Origin: JAGPUQ01 sp050179115
GTDB taxonomy: Bacteria; Pseudomonadota; Gammaproteobacteria; Pseudomonadales; Porticoccaceae
Length of the DNA stretch: 64,000 nucleotides
Direction of reading: 5' to 3'
Assembly: GCA_050179115.1 (NCBI GenBank)
Contig: JBFXFL010000004.1
Coordinates: 1 to 64,000, forward strand
Shown: positions 53,403 to 62,863 of the stretch, one piece after another
Layout: the number at the start of each line of letters is the position of its first letter
How positions within the stretch are numbered: the stretch's first letter is position 1
The notes under the pieces: model-generated
Told to the model about the DNA's origin: nothing
The model's database searches: none
The model's input: only the letters and a program-made list of their open reading frames with translations
Translations under genes and position numbers: made by a program

Positions 53403-54041
53403 TCAGTATTTCTGCCGCAGAATCATGAGGCCACCTTCTTCGGTCATCTCGACCTTGGCCAGAAAGCTGTTGCCGAGCAGTACCGACGCGGGATAGGCCC
53501 CGGTGACGACGGTGGCAGGAATCCGATGCAAGGTGATCGGCCCGATACTGACCGTCGCCAGCGTCAACTCGCGGGATTCGGCCACCCCGCTCGCGGTACT
53601 GGTCATGCCCCGGCGTCCTTCGCGCCACTTCAAACCGAGGCGCTCGGCATCCACGCTGCTCATGGCAATGGTGGTGGCGCCGGTGTCGACCATGAAGCGC
53701 ACACTGTGCCCGTTGATGCTGCCGCCCACGAAATGATGGCCTTGTTCGCCGCGCGGAATCCTCACTTCGGCAAATTCCGCCTCTGCATAACTGGCCGCGA
53801 TGCGTTGCGACAAGGCCAGCGGGACACGCTTGCCGTCCATTTCCAGTACCGCCCCTTTGCTGTCGCTCGCTATCAGTCTTACCCCTTCAGGCGCCGTTTC
53901 GCCGACCTTCAGCAGTCGCTGAACACCGTTGATATCGAGCATCGCCCGATCCTTGAACAGGGCGATTGCCTGCACCTCGGGCCCCGCCATCGCGCCGGCG
54001 CTCGCCAGCACCAGACACAAGCCCGCAAGCCATCGCCTCAC
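53403..54041 (-). CDS. Retropepsin-like aspartic protease (TIGR02281 type)
   Basis: A 212-residue periplasmic protein: signal peptide VRRWLAGLCLVLASAGAMAG, a small beta domain, then a pepsin-like half with the single catalytic motif FMVDTGATTIAMSS near residue 120 and a family end VLLGNSFLAKVEM. It would act as a homodimer like retropepsins. The GTG at 54041 overlaps pgpA by four bases, so it is the last gene of that operon. Confidence 0.85.
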   Translation of the reverse strand: MRRWLAGLCLVLASAGAMAGPEVQAIALFKDRAMLDINGVQRLLKVGETAPEGVRLIASDSKGAVLEMDGKRVPLALSQRIAASYAEAEFAEVRIPRGEQGHHFVGGSINGHSVRFMVDTGATTIAMSSVDAERLGLKWREGRRGMTSTASGVAESRELTLATVSIGPITLHRIPATVVTGAYPASVLLGNSFLAKVEMTEEGGLMILRQKY

Positions 54042-54538
54042 AGTGCAGCTCCCGCCATGCGCAACATCAGACCGGCAAACAACCCCGCCACCAGATCGTC
54101 CGCCATGATGCCCAGGCCACCTTTCCAACGCCGATCGAACCAGGCGATCGGCCAAGGTTTCACGATATCGAAAATCCGGAACAGCACAAAGCCTGCGACC
54201 CACCAGCCGAGCCCGGCAGGCGCCAAGCACAGCGTCAGCCAGAGTCCCGCAAACTCGTCCCAGACGATGCCAGGATGATCGGGGGCGTCCAGTCTCCGGG
54301 CCGCGACGCCGCAGATGGCAATACCGGCGGCGACTACCGACCCCAGCAACCACCACAGCGCCGACGTGGGCAGCGTGAACGGCAAGCAGGTGAATCCGGC
54401 GGCGAGCGCAAGCGCGACGAGGGAACCCGCCGTCCCCGGTGCGCGCGGGGCCAGGCCGCTGCCAAACCCGAAGGCCAGCAGTAGCACCGGTTCGCGCAGC
54501 AACCGGGAAAATGACGGCAGGGGTGCGGTCGCTTTCAA
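54038..54538 (-). CDS. pgpA: Phosphatidylglycerophosphatase A
   Basis: Dephosphorylates phosphatidylglycerophosphate to phosphatidylglycerol in the inner membrane. The 166-residue protein has FGFGSGLAPRAPGTAGSLVAL, the conserved VWDEFAGLWLTL and MADDLVAGLFAGL, and about four membrane helices. It overlaps thiL and the protease gene by four bases each. Confidence 0.94.
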   Translation of the reverse strand: MKATAPLPSFSRLLREPVLLLAFGFGSGLAPRAPGTAGSLVALALAAGFTCLPFTLPTSALWWLLGSVVAAGIAICGVAARRLDAPDHPGIVWDEFAGLWLTLCLAPAGLGWWVAGFVLFRIFDIVKPWPIAWFDRRWKGGLGIMADDLVAGLFAGLMLRMAGAAL

Positions 54539-55494
54539 AAGTGACGATATCCGCCGCCGTTCACTGCAACGTTTTGCCCCGCACCATCCCGGACGCTGAC
54601 GCCGGCGCCGGACACCAGGTGCCCTAGGGGCAGGGCCCGCAGGTGTCCGGCGCGGACGGCCTCTTCCAGGGCCGCGAGCCGCGCGGGCGGCACCGTGAAA
54701 CAGAGTTCGTAATCGTCACCCCCGCCCAGCGCCCAATCCCGTGCCTGCTCGGCGCCAAACCGGGCCACCGCTGCCGCGCACAAGGGTAATCTCGCCAGCT
54801 CCAGCTCGGCGCCGACGCCGCTGGCACGCGCCAAGTGACCGAGATCAGCGACCAGGCCATCCGAAATATCGATCGCCGCCGAGGCGATGCCACGCAGCGC
54901 CACGCCTTCCCGCAACCGGGGCTCGGGGTACCAGTAGCGCGCGTTCAGGGTGGCGTCGGCAGCGGAGCACTTGCCCGTATCCATCATGTCCGCCAGTGCG
55001 GCTGCCGCCCCGCCCAGCTCGCCGGTGACGAACACCCTATCTCCCGCGCTGGCCCCGGAGCGTCGCAACGCGGCATTCGCCGGCACCTGACCCAGGGCGG
55101 TGATGGTCACGGAGAGCGGCCCGCGCGTGGTATCGCCGCCCACCAGCGCGCAATCGTGGACATCGGCCACCGCGAAGAGTCCCGCGCTGAACGCGCGCAA
55201 CCAGTCGTCTTCGGCGGTGGGCAACGTCAGCGCGAGCAAGAACCAGCGCGGCACGGCACCCATCGCCGCCAGATCGCTGAGGTTCACGCGCAAGGCGCGC
55301 TGCGCTACATCAAATGCCGGTGCCATCGCCGGGAAGTGGATGTCCGCCACCAGCGTGTCCGTGGTCACGGCCAGTACGCCGGCGACCGGATCGAGCAGCG
55401 CGCAATCGTCGCCGATACCGGCCAGTACGCCGGCGGCGGGCGTCACGGGCCGGCGGAAGAAGGTCTCGATCAGGCTGAATTCATCGATCGGCAT
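54535..55494 (-). CDS. thiL: Thiamine-monophosphate kinase
   Basis: Phosphorylates thiamine monophosphate to the coenzyme thiamine diphosphate. The 319-residue PurM-like protein has FSLIETFFRRP, GIGDDCALL, TTDTLVADIHF, VNLSDLAAMGAVPRW, VTGELGGAAAAL and IDISDGLVADLGHLA. It lies between nusB and pgpA in the usual order. Confidence 0.95.
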   Translation of the reverse strand: MPIDEFSLIETFFRRPVTPAAGVLAGIGDDCALLDPVAGVLAVTTDTLVADIHFPAMAPAFDVAQRALRVNLSDLAAMGAVPRWFLLALTLPTAEDDWLRAFSAGLFAVADVHDCALVGGDTTRGPLSVTITALGQVPANAALRRSGASAGDRVFVTGELGGAAAALADMMDTGKCSAADATLNARYWYPEPRLREGVALRGIASAAIDISDGLVADLGHLARASGVGAELELARLPLCAAAVARFGAEQARDWALGGGDDYELCFTVPPARLAALEEAVRAGHLRALPLGHLVSGAGVSVRDGAGQNVAVNGGGYRHF

Positions 55495-55505
55495 CGGACG
55501 GGATG

Positions 55506-55958
55506 TCAGCGCGCGTGGGCGGCAATCTCGAGCTGGCGGCTGCCCGCCGCCACCTTGTCGAGGATGCTGTTGACGTACTTGTGGGCATCGGTAGGTCCAA
55601 AAGCCTTGGCGAGGTTGATGCCCTCGTTGATGGCGACCCGATAGGGCACGTCGATGCGATGCAGCAGCTCGTAGGTGCCGAGCCGCAGCAGCGCCCGCGA
55701 GACCGGATCGAGTTCGTCCAGCGCCCGATCCAGATATTTCCCGTAACAGGCATCGAGTTCATCGACCGTGGCGGCAATGCCGTGGAGGAGCTCGCGGAAA
55801 AACTCGACATCCACCTTGCGCATGTCGTTGTCCGCAAAGAACTGCGCCTCGATGACATGGAGGTCGGCACCCGCCAGCTGCCACTGGTAGAGCGCCTGCA
55901 CCAGCAGGTGGCGGGCTTTCTTACGGTTCGACGGCAGCGCTGCCACGGATTGCCTCAC
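55506..55958 (-). CDS. nusB: Transcription antitermination factor NusB
   Basis: Binds boxA RNA with NusE (S10) to prevent early termination in rRNA operons. The 150-residue all-helical protein has KKARHLLVQALYQWQLAG, LGTYELLHRIDVPYRVAINEGINLAKAFG and HKYVNSILDKVA. ATGA overlap with ribH shows coupling. Confidence 0.96.
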   Translation of the reverse strand: MRQSVAALPSNRKKARHLLVQALYQWQLAGADLHVIEAQFFADNDMRKVDVEFFRELLHGIAATVDELDACYGKYLDRALDELDPVSRALLRLGTYELLHRIDVPYRVAINEGINLAKAFGPTDAHKYVNSILDKVAAGSRQLEIAAHAR

Positions 55959-56425
55959 AGTTGCCGGAACAGCGAAACCATCTCCAGCGCCGTCAGCGCC
56001 GCCTCTTCACCCTTGTTGCCCGAATCGTCGCCGGAGCGGGCGCGCGCCTGGGCCTCATCGTCGGTGGTGAGCAGGCCGAACGCGACGGGAATACCCGTTG
56101 TCAGCGCAACCTCGCCGATGCCGCGGGTGGTTTCCGCGCAGACGTATTCGAAATGGGGCGTGCCGCCGCGGATCACGGCGCCCAGCGCGATGATCGCGTC
56201 GAACCGGCCGGTCTCGGCCAGCTTGCGCGCCGCCAGCGGCAATTCGAAAGCGCCGGGCACCCGGTAGACCTGGACATCCGCGTCCGGCACCTGGTGCCGT
56301 TGCAGTGCGCGCTGCGCGCCGCGCAGCAGGCTCTCGGTGATTCCGCCATTCCAGCGCGCCACCACAATGGCGAAGCGGGCATCGGCTGGCGTGAAGCTGC
56401 CCTCGACGGGTCTGGATTCACTCAT
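55955..56425 (-). CDS. ribH: 6,7-dimethyl-8-ribityllumazine synthase
   Basis: Condenses the ribityl uracil with dihydroxybutanone phosphate, the penultimate step to riboflavin. The 156-residue protein has FAIVVARWNGGITESLL, VPGAFELPLAAR, ALGAVIRGGTPHFEYVC with the catalytic histidine region and PVAFGLLTTDDEAQA. It lies between ribB and nusB. Confidence 0.96.
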   Translation of the reverse strand: MSESRPVEGSFTPADARFAIVVARWNGGITESLLRGAQRALQRHQVPDADVQVYRVPGAFELPLAARKLAETGRFDAIIALGAVIRGGTPHFEYVCAETTRGIGEVALTTGIPVAFGLLTTDDEAQARARSGDDSGNKGEEAALTALEMVSLFRQL

Positions 56426-56442
56426 GGATCAATTCCTCGGGA

Positions 56443-57552
56443 TCAGGGGCATTCCACATAATCGACCACTTCCAGATCGAACCCGGAAATGGCGTTGAAC
56501 CGGAACGGCGCGCTCATCACCCGGATTTTCTGGGCACCCAGGTCGCGCAGGATCTGCGAGCCCGCACCGATCTGGAGATACACGGTTTCCGACGCCTTGA
56601 TCGGCCGCGTGCGGCTCTCGAACAGGGACTCAAGCTCTTCTTCCACCTGCGCCGCGGTCTCTTCCTGCTGGATCACCACGATGATTCCCCGCCCTTCTTC
56701 CTGGACCTTCCGCATGGCCTTGGCAATGGTCCAACTGGGGAACTGTCCGGGACGCTCGATGGCAAAGATGTCGCGCGTGCAGCTGGGCAGATGGACGCGC
56801 ACCGGCACCGCTACCGCGGGATCGATCTCGCCTTTCACCAGCGCGAAATGGAGCTTCTTGCGCGCCGTGTCCATGTAGGTATGCAGGCAGAATTCGCCGT
56901 AGGCGGTCTGGATGGTACGCGCGCGCAGGTGCTCGATGGTCTTCTCGTTGAGCATGCGGTAGTGAATGAGATCGGCGATGGTGCCGATCTTGAGCCCGTG
57001 CTTCTCCGCAAAGGTCTCGAGATCCGGGCGTCGGGCCATGGTGCCGTCGTCGTTCATGATCTCGACGATCACTGCGGCGGGCTCGCAGCCGGCGAGGCGC
57101 GCCAGATCGCAACCGGCTTCGGTGTGGCCGGCGCGGCTCAGCACGCCGCCGGGCTGGGCCTTGAGGGGAAAGATGTGCCCGGGCTGCACGATGTCGTCGG
57201 GACCGGCGTTCTTGGCCACCGCCACCTGCACCGTGCGGGCGCGGTCGGCGGCGGAAATGCCGGTGGTTACGCCTTCAGCGGCCTCGATGGACACGGTGAA
57301 GTTGGTGCCGTGGCTGGCCTTGTTGGCATCCACCATCAGGGGCAGGGCGAGCTGTCGGCAGCGCTGCTCGGTCAGGGTCAGACAGATCAGACCGCGCGCA
57401 TGGGTGGCCATGAAGTTGATGTCGGCAGCGGTGATCTTTTCCGCCGCGATCACCAGATCGCCTTCGTTTTCGCGATCCTCATCGTCCATCAGGATCACCA
57501 TCCGGCCCTGCCGGATGTCTTCCACCAACTCGTCGATCGTGTGCAACGGCAT
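56443..57552 (-). CDS. ribB: 3,4-dihydroxy-2-butanone 4-phosphate synthase with degenerate GTP cyclohydrolase II domain
   Basis: Makes the four-carbon unit for riboflavin. The 369-residue protein has a full RibB domain (residues 1-200: MDDEDRENEGDLVIAAE, ATHARGLICL, GHTEAGCDLARLAG). The C-terminal 160 residues are homologous to GTP cyclohydrolase II (PVRVHLPSCTRDIF, VQEEGRGIIVVIQQE) but lack the cluster of zinc-binding cysteines, so this is the RibBX hybrid seen in proteobacteria; another gene should supply RibA. It is in the rib operon. Confidence 0.93.
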   Translation of the reverse strand: MPLHTIDELVEDIRQGRMVILMDDEDRENEGDLVIAAEKITAADINFMATHARGLICLTLTEQRCRQLALPLMVDANKASHGTNFTVSIEAAEGVTTGISAADRARTVQVAVAKNAGPDDIVQPGHIFPLKAQPGGVLSRAGHTEAGCDLARLAGCEPAAVIVEIMNDDGTMARRPDLETFAEKHGLKIGTIADLIHYRMLNEKTIEHLRARTIQTAYGEFCLHTYMDTARKKLHFALVKGEIDPAVAVPVRVHLPSCTRDIFAIERPGQFPSWTIAKAMRKVQEEGRGIIVVIQQEETAAQVEEELESLFESRTRPIKASETVYLQIGAGSQILRDLGAQKIRVMSAPFRFNAISGFDLEVVDYVECP

Positions 57553-57558
57553 CTTGAT

Positions 57559-58200
57559 TCAACCCCTGTTCAAACGGTCATTCGGGAGCGCGCCGGAGCC
57601 ACCGTCGCCGGCACCCCACAGCAGGCGCTCGAGATAGCGGGCGATCACGTCCACTTCGAGGTTCACCCGGGTGCCGGGCTGGTAGTCGCCGATAATGGTG
57701 TGGGCCAGCGTGTGCGGCACGATGTTGATCTCGAATTCCTCGCCGTCCACGACATTGACCGTGAGGCTGGTGCCGTCAATGGTGATGGAACCCTTGTGGG
57801 CAATATAGCGCGCCAGCCCGGCCGGCGCGCGGAGCCGAAACCGCTCCGAGCGCGCGTCGCTGTGGCGCGCGATCACCTCGCCGACACCGTCCACATGGCC
57901 TGACACCATATGTCCGCCCATGCGCTTGTCCGGTGTCAGGGCCTGCTCCAGATTGACCGGCGTGCCCGCAACCCATTGCCCCGCCGTGGTGTGGTCGAGG
58001 GTTTCGACCGACACATCGGCCGCAAAACTGTCGCCCCGCAGCTCCACCACAGTGAGGCACACGCCGTTGACGGCGATGCTGTCGCCCAGACGGGCAGCGC
58101 CAAGCTCCAGTCCGGCGGCCCTGATGAGCAGGCGCACGTCACCGCCGCGCCGCTCGGTCCCGGCAACGGCGCCCAAGGCTTCAATGATCCCGGTAAACAT
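57559..58200 (-). CDS. ribE: Riboflavin synthase alpha chain
   Basis: Dismutates two lumazines to riboflavin. The 213-residue protein contains two similar barrels: MFTGIIEALGAVAG, SIAVNGVCLTVVEL and GGHMVSGHVDGVGEV in the first, DGTSLTVNVVDG and TIIGDYQPGTRVNLEVDVIARYLERLL in the second. The gene begins one base before the ribD end and is followed by ribB. Also called ribC. Confidence 0.95.
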   Translation of the reverse strand: MFTGIIEALGAVAGTERRGGDVRLLIRAAGLELGAARLGDSIAVNGVCLTVVELRGDSFAADVSVETLDHTTAGQWVAGTPVNLEQALTPDKRMGGHMVSGHVDGVGEVIARHSDARSERFRLRAPAGLARYIAHKGSITIDGTSLTVNVVDGEEFEINIVPHTLAHTIIGDYQPGTRVNLEVDVIARYLERLLWGAGDGGSGALPNDRLNRG

Positions 58201-59301
58201 TCAGCTTTTCCTCTTGGGCAGGGCGGTAATGCGCCAGTCGTCGCCCACCGCCCGCACGTCGGTTACGGTCAGATCAATCGCTTCCGCCAGGCGCGTGAAC
58301 GGTAGCGCCGCCAGCGGCCAGCCCAAGCTGCCGAGCAGCTTGGGCGCCACATACAACACCAGTTCATCCACCAGACCGGCGCTCAGGAACGCTCCCGCCA
58401 ACCGGGCACCGGCCTCGACCAGCACATCGTGGCACTGCCGGCCACCCAGATGCCGCACCAGGGCGTCGAGGTCCACCCGGCCGTCGGCATCGGGCAGCGC
58501 GATCACCTGCGCACCGGGAACATTCCGGACGGCGCCCGCGGTCGCGATCAGCACATCGCCCGGCTCGCGCAGAATGCGCAGGTCGTCCCGCGTGCGGAGG
58601 TGGCTATCCACCACCACCCGCAACGGCTGTTCAATCGGCACGGCGTAACCCTCGGGCAATTCGAGCTCCCCGCCCCGCACGGTCAACGCGGGGTCGTCGG
58701 CGAGCACCGTGCCGATACCGGTGACGATCGCGCCGCTGGCTGCGCGCAGGCGCTGGACATCGCGCCGTGCCGCCGCTCCGGTAATCCAGCGGCTCTCGCC
58801 GCTCGCCATGGCGGTGCGGCCGTCGAGACTGGCCGCTATTTTGAGCGTGACCCGGGGCAGGCCGCGCTCACAGTTCGCAAAAAACCCGGGATTGAGCGCT
58901 CGGCACTCGGCTTCCAGCACGGGTCCATCCACCATCAGGCCCGCACTCAGCAGTGCTTGCACGCCCCCGGAAGCGACCCGGTGGGGATCGCGCGCGCCAT
59001 AGACCACGCGCGCGACGCCGGCGGCGCTCAGCGCCCGGGTACAGGGCGGGGTCCGGCCCTGGTGATTGCAGGGCTCCAGCGACACATAAGCGGTCGCACC
59101 CCACGCCTGATCGCCCGCTGCCGCCAGCGCCACTACCTCGGCGTGGTCGCCGCCCGCACGCTGGTGCCAGCCCTCGCCGACCACGGCGCCATCGCGGACG
59201 ATGACGCAACCCACGCGTGGATTCGGTCGCGTGCTGTACCAGCCTCGCCGCGCCAGACCCAGGGCACGCGCCATGAAGGCGGCATCGCTGTACTCAGTCA
59301 T
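58201..59301 (-). CDS. ribD: Bifunctional riboflavin biosynthesis deaminase/reductase RibD
   Basis: Deaminates and then reduces pyrimidine intermediates early in riboflavin synthesis. The 366-residue protein has the zinc deaminase site GGDHAEVVAL and SLEPCNHQGRTPPCTRAL (residues 50-90) and the NADPH reductase domain with RVTLKIAASLDGRTAM, GESRWITGAAAR and VEAGARLAGAFL. It overlaps the end of nrdR by eight bases. Confidence 0.96.
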   Translation of the reverse strand: MTEYSDAAFMARALGLARRGWYSTRPNPRVGCVIVRDGAVVGEGWHQRAGGDHAEVVALAAAGDQAWGATAYVSLEPCNHQGRTPPCTRALSAAGVARVVYGARDPHRVASGGVQALLSAGLMVDGPVLEAECRALNPGFFANCERGLPRVTLKIAASLDGRTAMASGESRWITGAAARRDVQRLRAASGAIVTGIGTVLADDPALTVRGGELELPEGYAVPIEQPLRVVVDSHLRTRDDLRILREPGDVLIATAGAVRNVPGAQVIALPDADGRVDLDALVRHLGGRQCHDVLVEAGARLAGAFLSAGLVDELVLYVAPKLLGSLGWPLAALPFTRLAEAIDLTVTDVRAVGDDWRITALPKRKS

Positions 59302-59776
59302 CGGCGCCGGCTCCGGCCGGTGCGCTCTCGCGCTCCAGACGGTCCAGTTCCGCGCGAAACTCGCTCAGGTCCTGAAAGCGGCGATAGACCGACGCAAACC
59401 GGACGAAGGCGACATCGTCGAGTCCCCGCAACTGCGCCATCACTTTTTCGCCGATGACGCGCGACGGCACTTCCCGCTCGCCGGCGCTTTGCAGCTCGCG
59501 CTTGATGGCGCTGACCGCCGCCTCCACGGCTTCGACGCCGACCGGCCGCTTCTCCAGCGAACGCTGCAGGCCGGCGCGCAGTTTGTTCTCATCGAAGGGC
59601 TCGCGGGAGTCGTCGCGCTTGATCACCCGAGGCATCAGCAGTTCCGCCACCTCGAAGGTGGTGAAGCGTTCCCGGCAGGTGGCACACTCGCGGCGGCGGC
59701 GAATCTGGTCGCCACCAGCCACCAGTCGGGAATCGACCACGCGGGTGTCATCAGCGCCGCAGAAGGGACAGTGCAT
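59294..59776 (-). CDS. nrdR: Transcriptional repressor NrdR
   Basis: Represses ribonucleotide reductase genes when ATP/dATP are bound. The 160-residue protein has a zinc ribbon MHCPFCGADDTRVVDSR and RRRRECATCRERF, then an ATP-cone (PRVIKRDDSREPFDENKL, RSLEKRPVGVEAVEAAVS). It heads the rib operon and follows glyA, the common nrdR-ribD arrangement. Confidence 0.96.
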   Translation of the reverse strand: MHCPFCGADDTRVVDSRLVAGGDQIRRRRECATCRERFTTFEVAELLMPRVIKRDDSREPFDENKLRAGLQRSLEKRPVGVEAVEAAVSAIKRELQSAGEREVPSRVIGEKVMAQLRGLDDVAFVRFASVYRRFQDLSEFRAELDRLERESAPAGAGADD

Positions 59777-59846
59777 CGAAAGGACGTGGCGCGACCGGGG
59801 AGCGGCCTAGTCTAGCACGGCCTCCGCGCGACGCTGCCGCTGCCCG

Positions 59847-61109
59847 TCAACCATAGACCGGGAAGCGATCGCAGATCGCCTGTACCTTGGCGCGGGTGTC
59901 GGCGATCACGGGCTCCGCCGCACCGCTTTCCAGGCCGGCCAGAATGTCGCAGATCCAGTGGGTCAATTCGACGCTTTCCGCCTCGCGGAAACCCCGGGTG
60001 GTGATCGCCGGCGTGCCCACCCGCAGGCCGCTGGTGACGAACGGTGAACGGGGGTCACCGGGTACCGCGTTCTTGTTGACCGTGATGTGGGCTTCGCCGA
60101 GGGCGGCATCCGCATCCTTGCCGGTATAGTTCTTGCCGATCAGGTCGACCAGCATCAGGTGGTTGTCGGTGCCCCCGGACACGATGCGGATGCCCCGCTC
60201 GATAAAAGTCGCGGCCATGGCGCGGGCGTTGGAAACCACCTGGCGCTGATAGACTTTGAAATCGTCGCTCATCGCTTCCTTGAAGCACACCGCCTTGGCG
60301 GCGATGACATGCATCAGCGGCCCCCCCTGCTGGCCCGGGAACACGGCGGAGTCGAGTTTCTTCTCGATGTCGGCGTTGGCGCGCGCGAGGATGAGCCCGC
60401 CGCGGGGGCCGCGCAGGGTCTTGTGGGTAGTCGAGGTCACGACATCCGCGATGGGCACCGGACTGGGATAACAGCCCGCGGCCACCAGGCCGGCCACGTG
60501 GGCCATGTCCACCATCAGCCAGGCGCCGACCCGATCGGCTATCGCACGAAACCGCTGCCAGTCCATCACCCGCGAATAGGCGGAAAATCCGGCGACGATC
60601 ATTTTGGGCTTGTGCTCGCGCGCCAGCGCTTCGACCTGGTCGTAATCGACCTCGCCGGTGGCGGGATTCAGGCCGTACTGCACGGCGTGATAGGTTTTAC
60701 CCGAAAAATTCGGTTTGGCGCCATGGGTGAGGTGCCCGCCATCGGCCAGGCTCATGCCGAGGATGGTATCGCCGGGCTGGCACAGCGCCTGATAGACCGC
60801 CGCGTTGGCCTGGGATCCGGAGTGCGGTTGCACATTGGCGTAGTCGGCGTCAAACAGTTGCCGGACGCGCGCGATCGCCAGTTCCTCGGCGCGATCCACA
60901 TATTCGCAGCCACCGTAGTAACGCTTGCCCGGATAGCCTTCGGCGTACTTGTTGGTGAGCACGCTGCCCTGCGCCTGCATCACCAGCGGACTGGCGTAGT
61001 TCTCCGAGGCGATGAGCTCGATGTGATCTTCCTGGCGACGTGCCTCGGCGGCGATTGCCGCGGCAAGTTCGGGGTCGAAATGCTGGAGGGAGAGGTCTTT
61101 GTCAAACAT
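59847..61109 (-). CDS. glyA: Serine hydroxymethyltransferase
   Basis: PLP enzyme that converts serine and tetrahydrofolate to glycine and methylene-tetrahydrofolate. The 420-residue protein begins MFDKDLSLQHFDPELAAAIAAE and shows IELIASENYASPLVM, NKYAEGYPGKRYYGGCEYVD, VDMAHVAGLVAAG and the PLP lysine in STTHKTLRGPRGG. An upstream TTG start adds six residues and is unlikely. It precedes nrdR by 70 bases. Confidence 0.97.
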   Translation of the reverse strand: MFDKDLSLQHFDPELAAAIAAEARRQEDHIELIASENYASPLVMQAQGSVLTNKYAEGYPGKRYYGGCEYVDRAEELAIARVRQLFDADYANVQPHSGSQANAAVYQALCQPGDTILGMSLADGGHLTHGAKPNFSGKTYHAVQYGLNPATGEVDYDQVEALAREHKPKMIVAGFSAYSRVMDWQRFRAIADRVGAWLMVDMAHVAGLVAAGCYPSPVPIADVVTSTTHKTLRGPRGGLILARANADIEKKLDSAVFPGQQGGPLMHVIAAKAVCFKEAMSDDFKVYQRQVVSNARAMAATFIERGIRIVSGGTDNHLMLVDLIGKNYTGKDADAALGEAHITVNKNAVPGDPRSPFVTSGLRVGTPAITTRGFREAESVELTHWICDILAGLESGAAEPVIADTRAKVQAICDRFPVYG

Positions 61110-61205
61110 GGGGCGCTCGGCTGGCAACAGCGAGCGCGGATTTTACACGAGCCGTACCGGAGCGCCTATTGCGCGGCACTGCCGGGGATTGCCACGGCGG
61201 TCCGC

Positions 61206-61775
61206 TCAACCGAGTCCGTAGCTGTCGCGCCGCGCCAGCAGTGCCTGTACATCCACAGCCATGCGCAGCACGTCGTGGAGTTTGCCGGCACGATCCTTCA
61301 CTTCGTTCTCATGGAGCGCTTCGGGCCGGAAGCCCAGCTCCTGAAACAGCGAGCGGGCAGAGGTCTGATCCAGGGTCATGCGGGCAATGACTTTTTCGAC
61401 ACCGCGATTCACTGCCAGGGCAAACACTTCGCGGATCATGGCGCGGCCCAAACCGGTCTCGCGGAAATCCGGATGCACCAGGACACGCAGTTCGGCCAGA
61501 TGCCGGCTCCAGTCGAGGTCGTTGAGACTCAGCATGCCGTACCCGGCCATGCGCCCGTCGATCTCGGCGATCACCACCAGTGCGAGACCCTGATCGACTT
61601 CCTCCAGCCAGTGCGCCACCGTCTCGGGCTTGGTGATGTCTCGGCGCAGAAACATCAGATCATGGGCCGGCAGGGAGCGGGCGAACACCAGCACTTCTTC
61701 CGCATCGCCGTGCGCCAACGGTCGCAACAGGGCGGTGGTGGCGCGCAACCGCACAGTTTTCGGGTAGGTATCCAA
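61206..61775 (-). CDS. GNAT family N-acetyltransferase
   Basis: A 189-residue acetyltransferase with the acetyl-CoA loop RVLVHPDFRETGLGRAMIREVF and SARSLFQELGFRPE. The start is most likely TTG at 61775 because GAGGAG lies seven bases before it; the frame upstream to 62420 overlaps the PHA synthase and is a shadow. The substrate is unknown. It ends 97 bases before glyA. Confidence 0.82.
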   Translation of the reverse strand: MDTYPKTVRLRATTALLRPLAHGDAEEVLVFARSLPAHDLMFLRRDITKPETVAHWLEEVDQGLALVVIAEIDGRMAGYGMLSLNDLDWSRHLAELRVLVHPDFRETGLGRAMIREVFALAVNRGVEKVIARMTLDQTSARSLFQELGFRPEALHENEVKDRAGKLHDVLRMAVDVQALLARRDSYGLG

Positions 61776-61786
61776 GACGAATCTCC

Positions 61787-62863
61787 TCAGGTGCAGCGCT
61801 CTGACAGCCAGCCGGACAGTTGCGGCCAGAGCCGGTAAACGGCGTTGCCGCCCGCGATCAGGCTCACATGCCCGCCCTTCAACACAATCTCTTTTTTGTC
61901 GGCACTCGAAACCAGATCGAGAATGCCCTTGGACGCACCCGCCGGTACGATATGGTCGTGCTGCGCCGCGATGTGCAGGAAAGGCACCCGGATGCTCCCC
62001 AGATCGACACGCTGCCCCTTGACCTCCATCTGGCTCTTGAGAAATTTGTTGTCGCGCATGAAATCCTTGAACAGCTGTTTCGCCATGGCCCCGGCCATGG
62101 GGATGTGATCCGCGGACCAGCGCTCGAACCGGTAATGCGCTTCGACGAACCGGTCGTCCTCCACATGGTCCAGCATGCCCATGCGACCCGCCGTCTTCTG
62201 CAATGGGCGCAGCGCCTGGATCATGGCGTCGACCATTTGCGCGGGCACATTGCCCAGCTGATCGACCAAAGCGTCGATATCGAAGCTCTCGCTCTCCGCC
62301 CAGGCCTTGTACAGCTTCATGCCGTTGGTATCCACCGGCGTGGTAAAGCAGGCGAGTGCGCGCACCTGCCCGGGCCGCGCGAGCGCCGTGTGCATCATGG
62401 CGAGCACGCCGCCGAGGCAATAGCCAACCAGGCTCACTTCTTCCTCGCCGCTGTCGTCATGCACCTTTTCGAGACACTCGGGGAGCACCTCGCCCACATA
62501 GTGGTCAAGATTGAAGTGGCGATGCTCCTGGCGCGGGATGCCCCAGTCGATCAGGTAGACATCGAAGCCCTGGTCGACCAGATACTCGACCAGGCTCTGT
62601 CCCGGCGCGAGATCCATGATGTAGTAACGGCTGACCAGCGACATCACCAGCACAATCGGGACTCGGTAAATTTCGTCGCAGATCGGTGTGTAGTGATAGA
62701 GCTTGGTGGTACCCCGGGAGTGGATGATGTCCTTGGGCGTGGACCCGAAGTCCATCGCGATGTCTTCGAGCGTCTTGAGGCCCGCAATATTGCGCGACAA
62801 CACGCGCTCCAGCGCTTCGCGAATCCTGGCCTGTTGGGCGCTGGTCCCGTCGGTACCCGGCAT
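61787..62863 (-). CDS. phaC: Poly(3-hydroxyalkanoate) synthase, class III/IV type
   Basis: Polymerises 3-hydroxyacyl-CoA into storage polyester. The 358-residue protein is the short PhaC kind that needs a partner subunit. It has YLIDWGIPRQEHRHF, the lipase box with catalytic cysteine VGYCLGGVLAMM, aspartate in AAQHDHIVPAG and histidine in LKGGHVSLIAGGNA. A short subunit gene and a PadR regulator lie upstream in the same direction. Binds granule surfaces. 212 bases before it, to the subunit gene, hold no gene. Confidence 0.93.
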   Translation of the reverse strand: MPGTDGTSAQQARIREALERVLSRNIAGLKTLEDIAMDFGSTPKDIIHSRGTTKLYHYTPICDEIYRVPIVLVMSLVSRYYIMDLAPGQSLVEYLVDQGFDVYLIDWGIPRQEHRHFNLDHYVGEVLPECLEKVHDDSGEEEVSLVGYCLGGVLAMMHTALARPGQVRALACFTTPVDTNGMKLYKAWAESESFDIDALVDQLGNVPAQMVDAMIQALRPLQKTAGRMGMLDHVEDDRFVEAHYRFERWSADHIPMAGAMAKQLFKDFMRDNKFLKSQMEVKGQRVDLGSIRVPFLHIAAQHDHIVPAGASKGILDLVSSADKKEIVLKGGHVSLIAGGNAVYRLWPQLSGWLSERCT

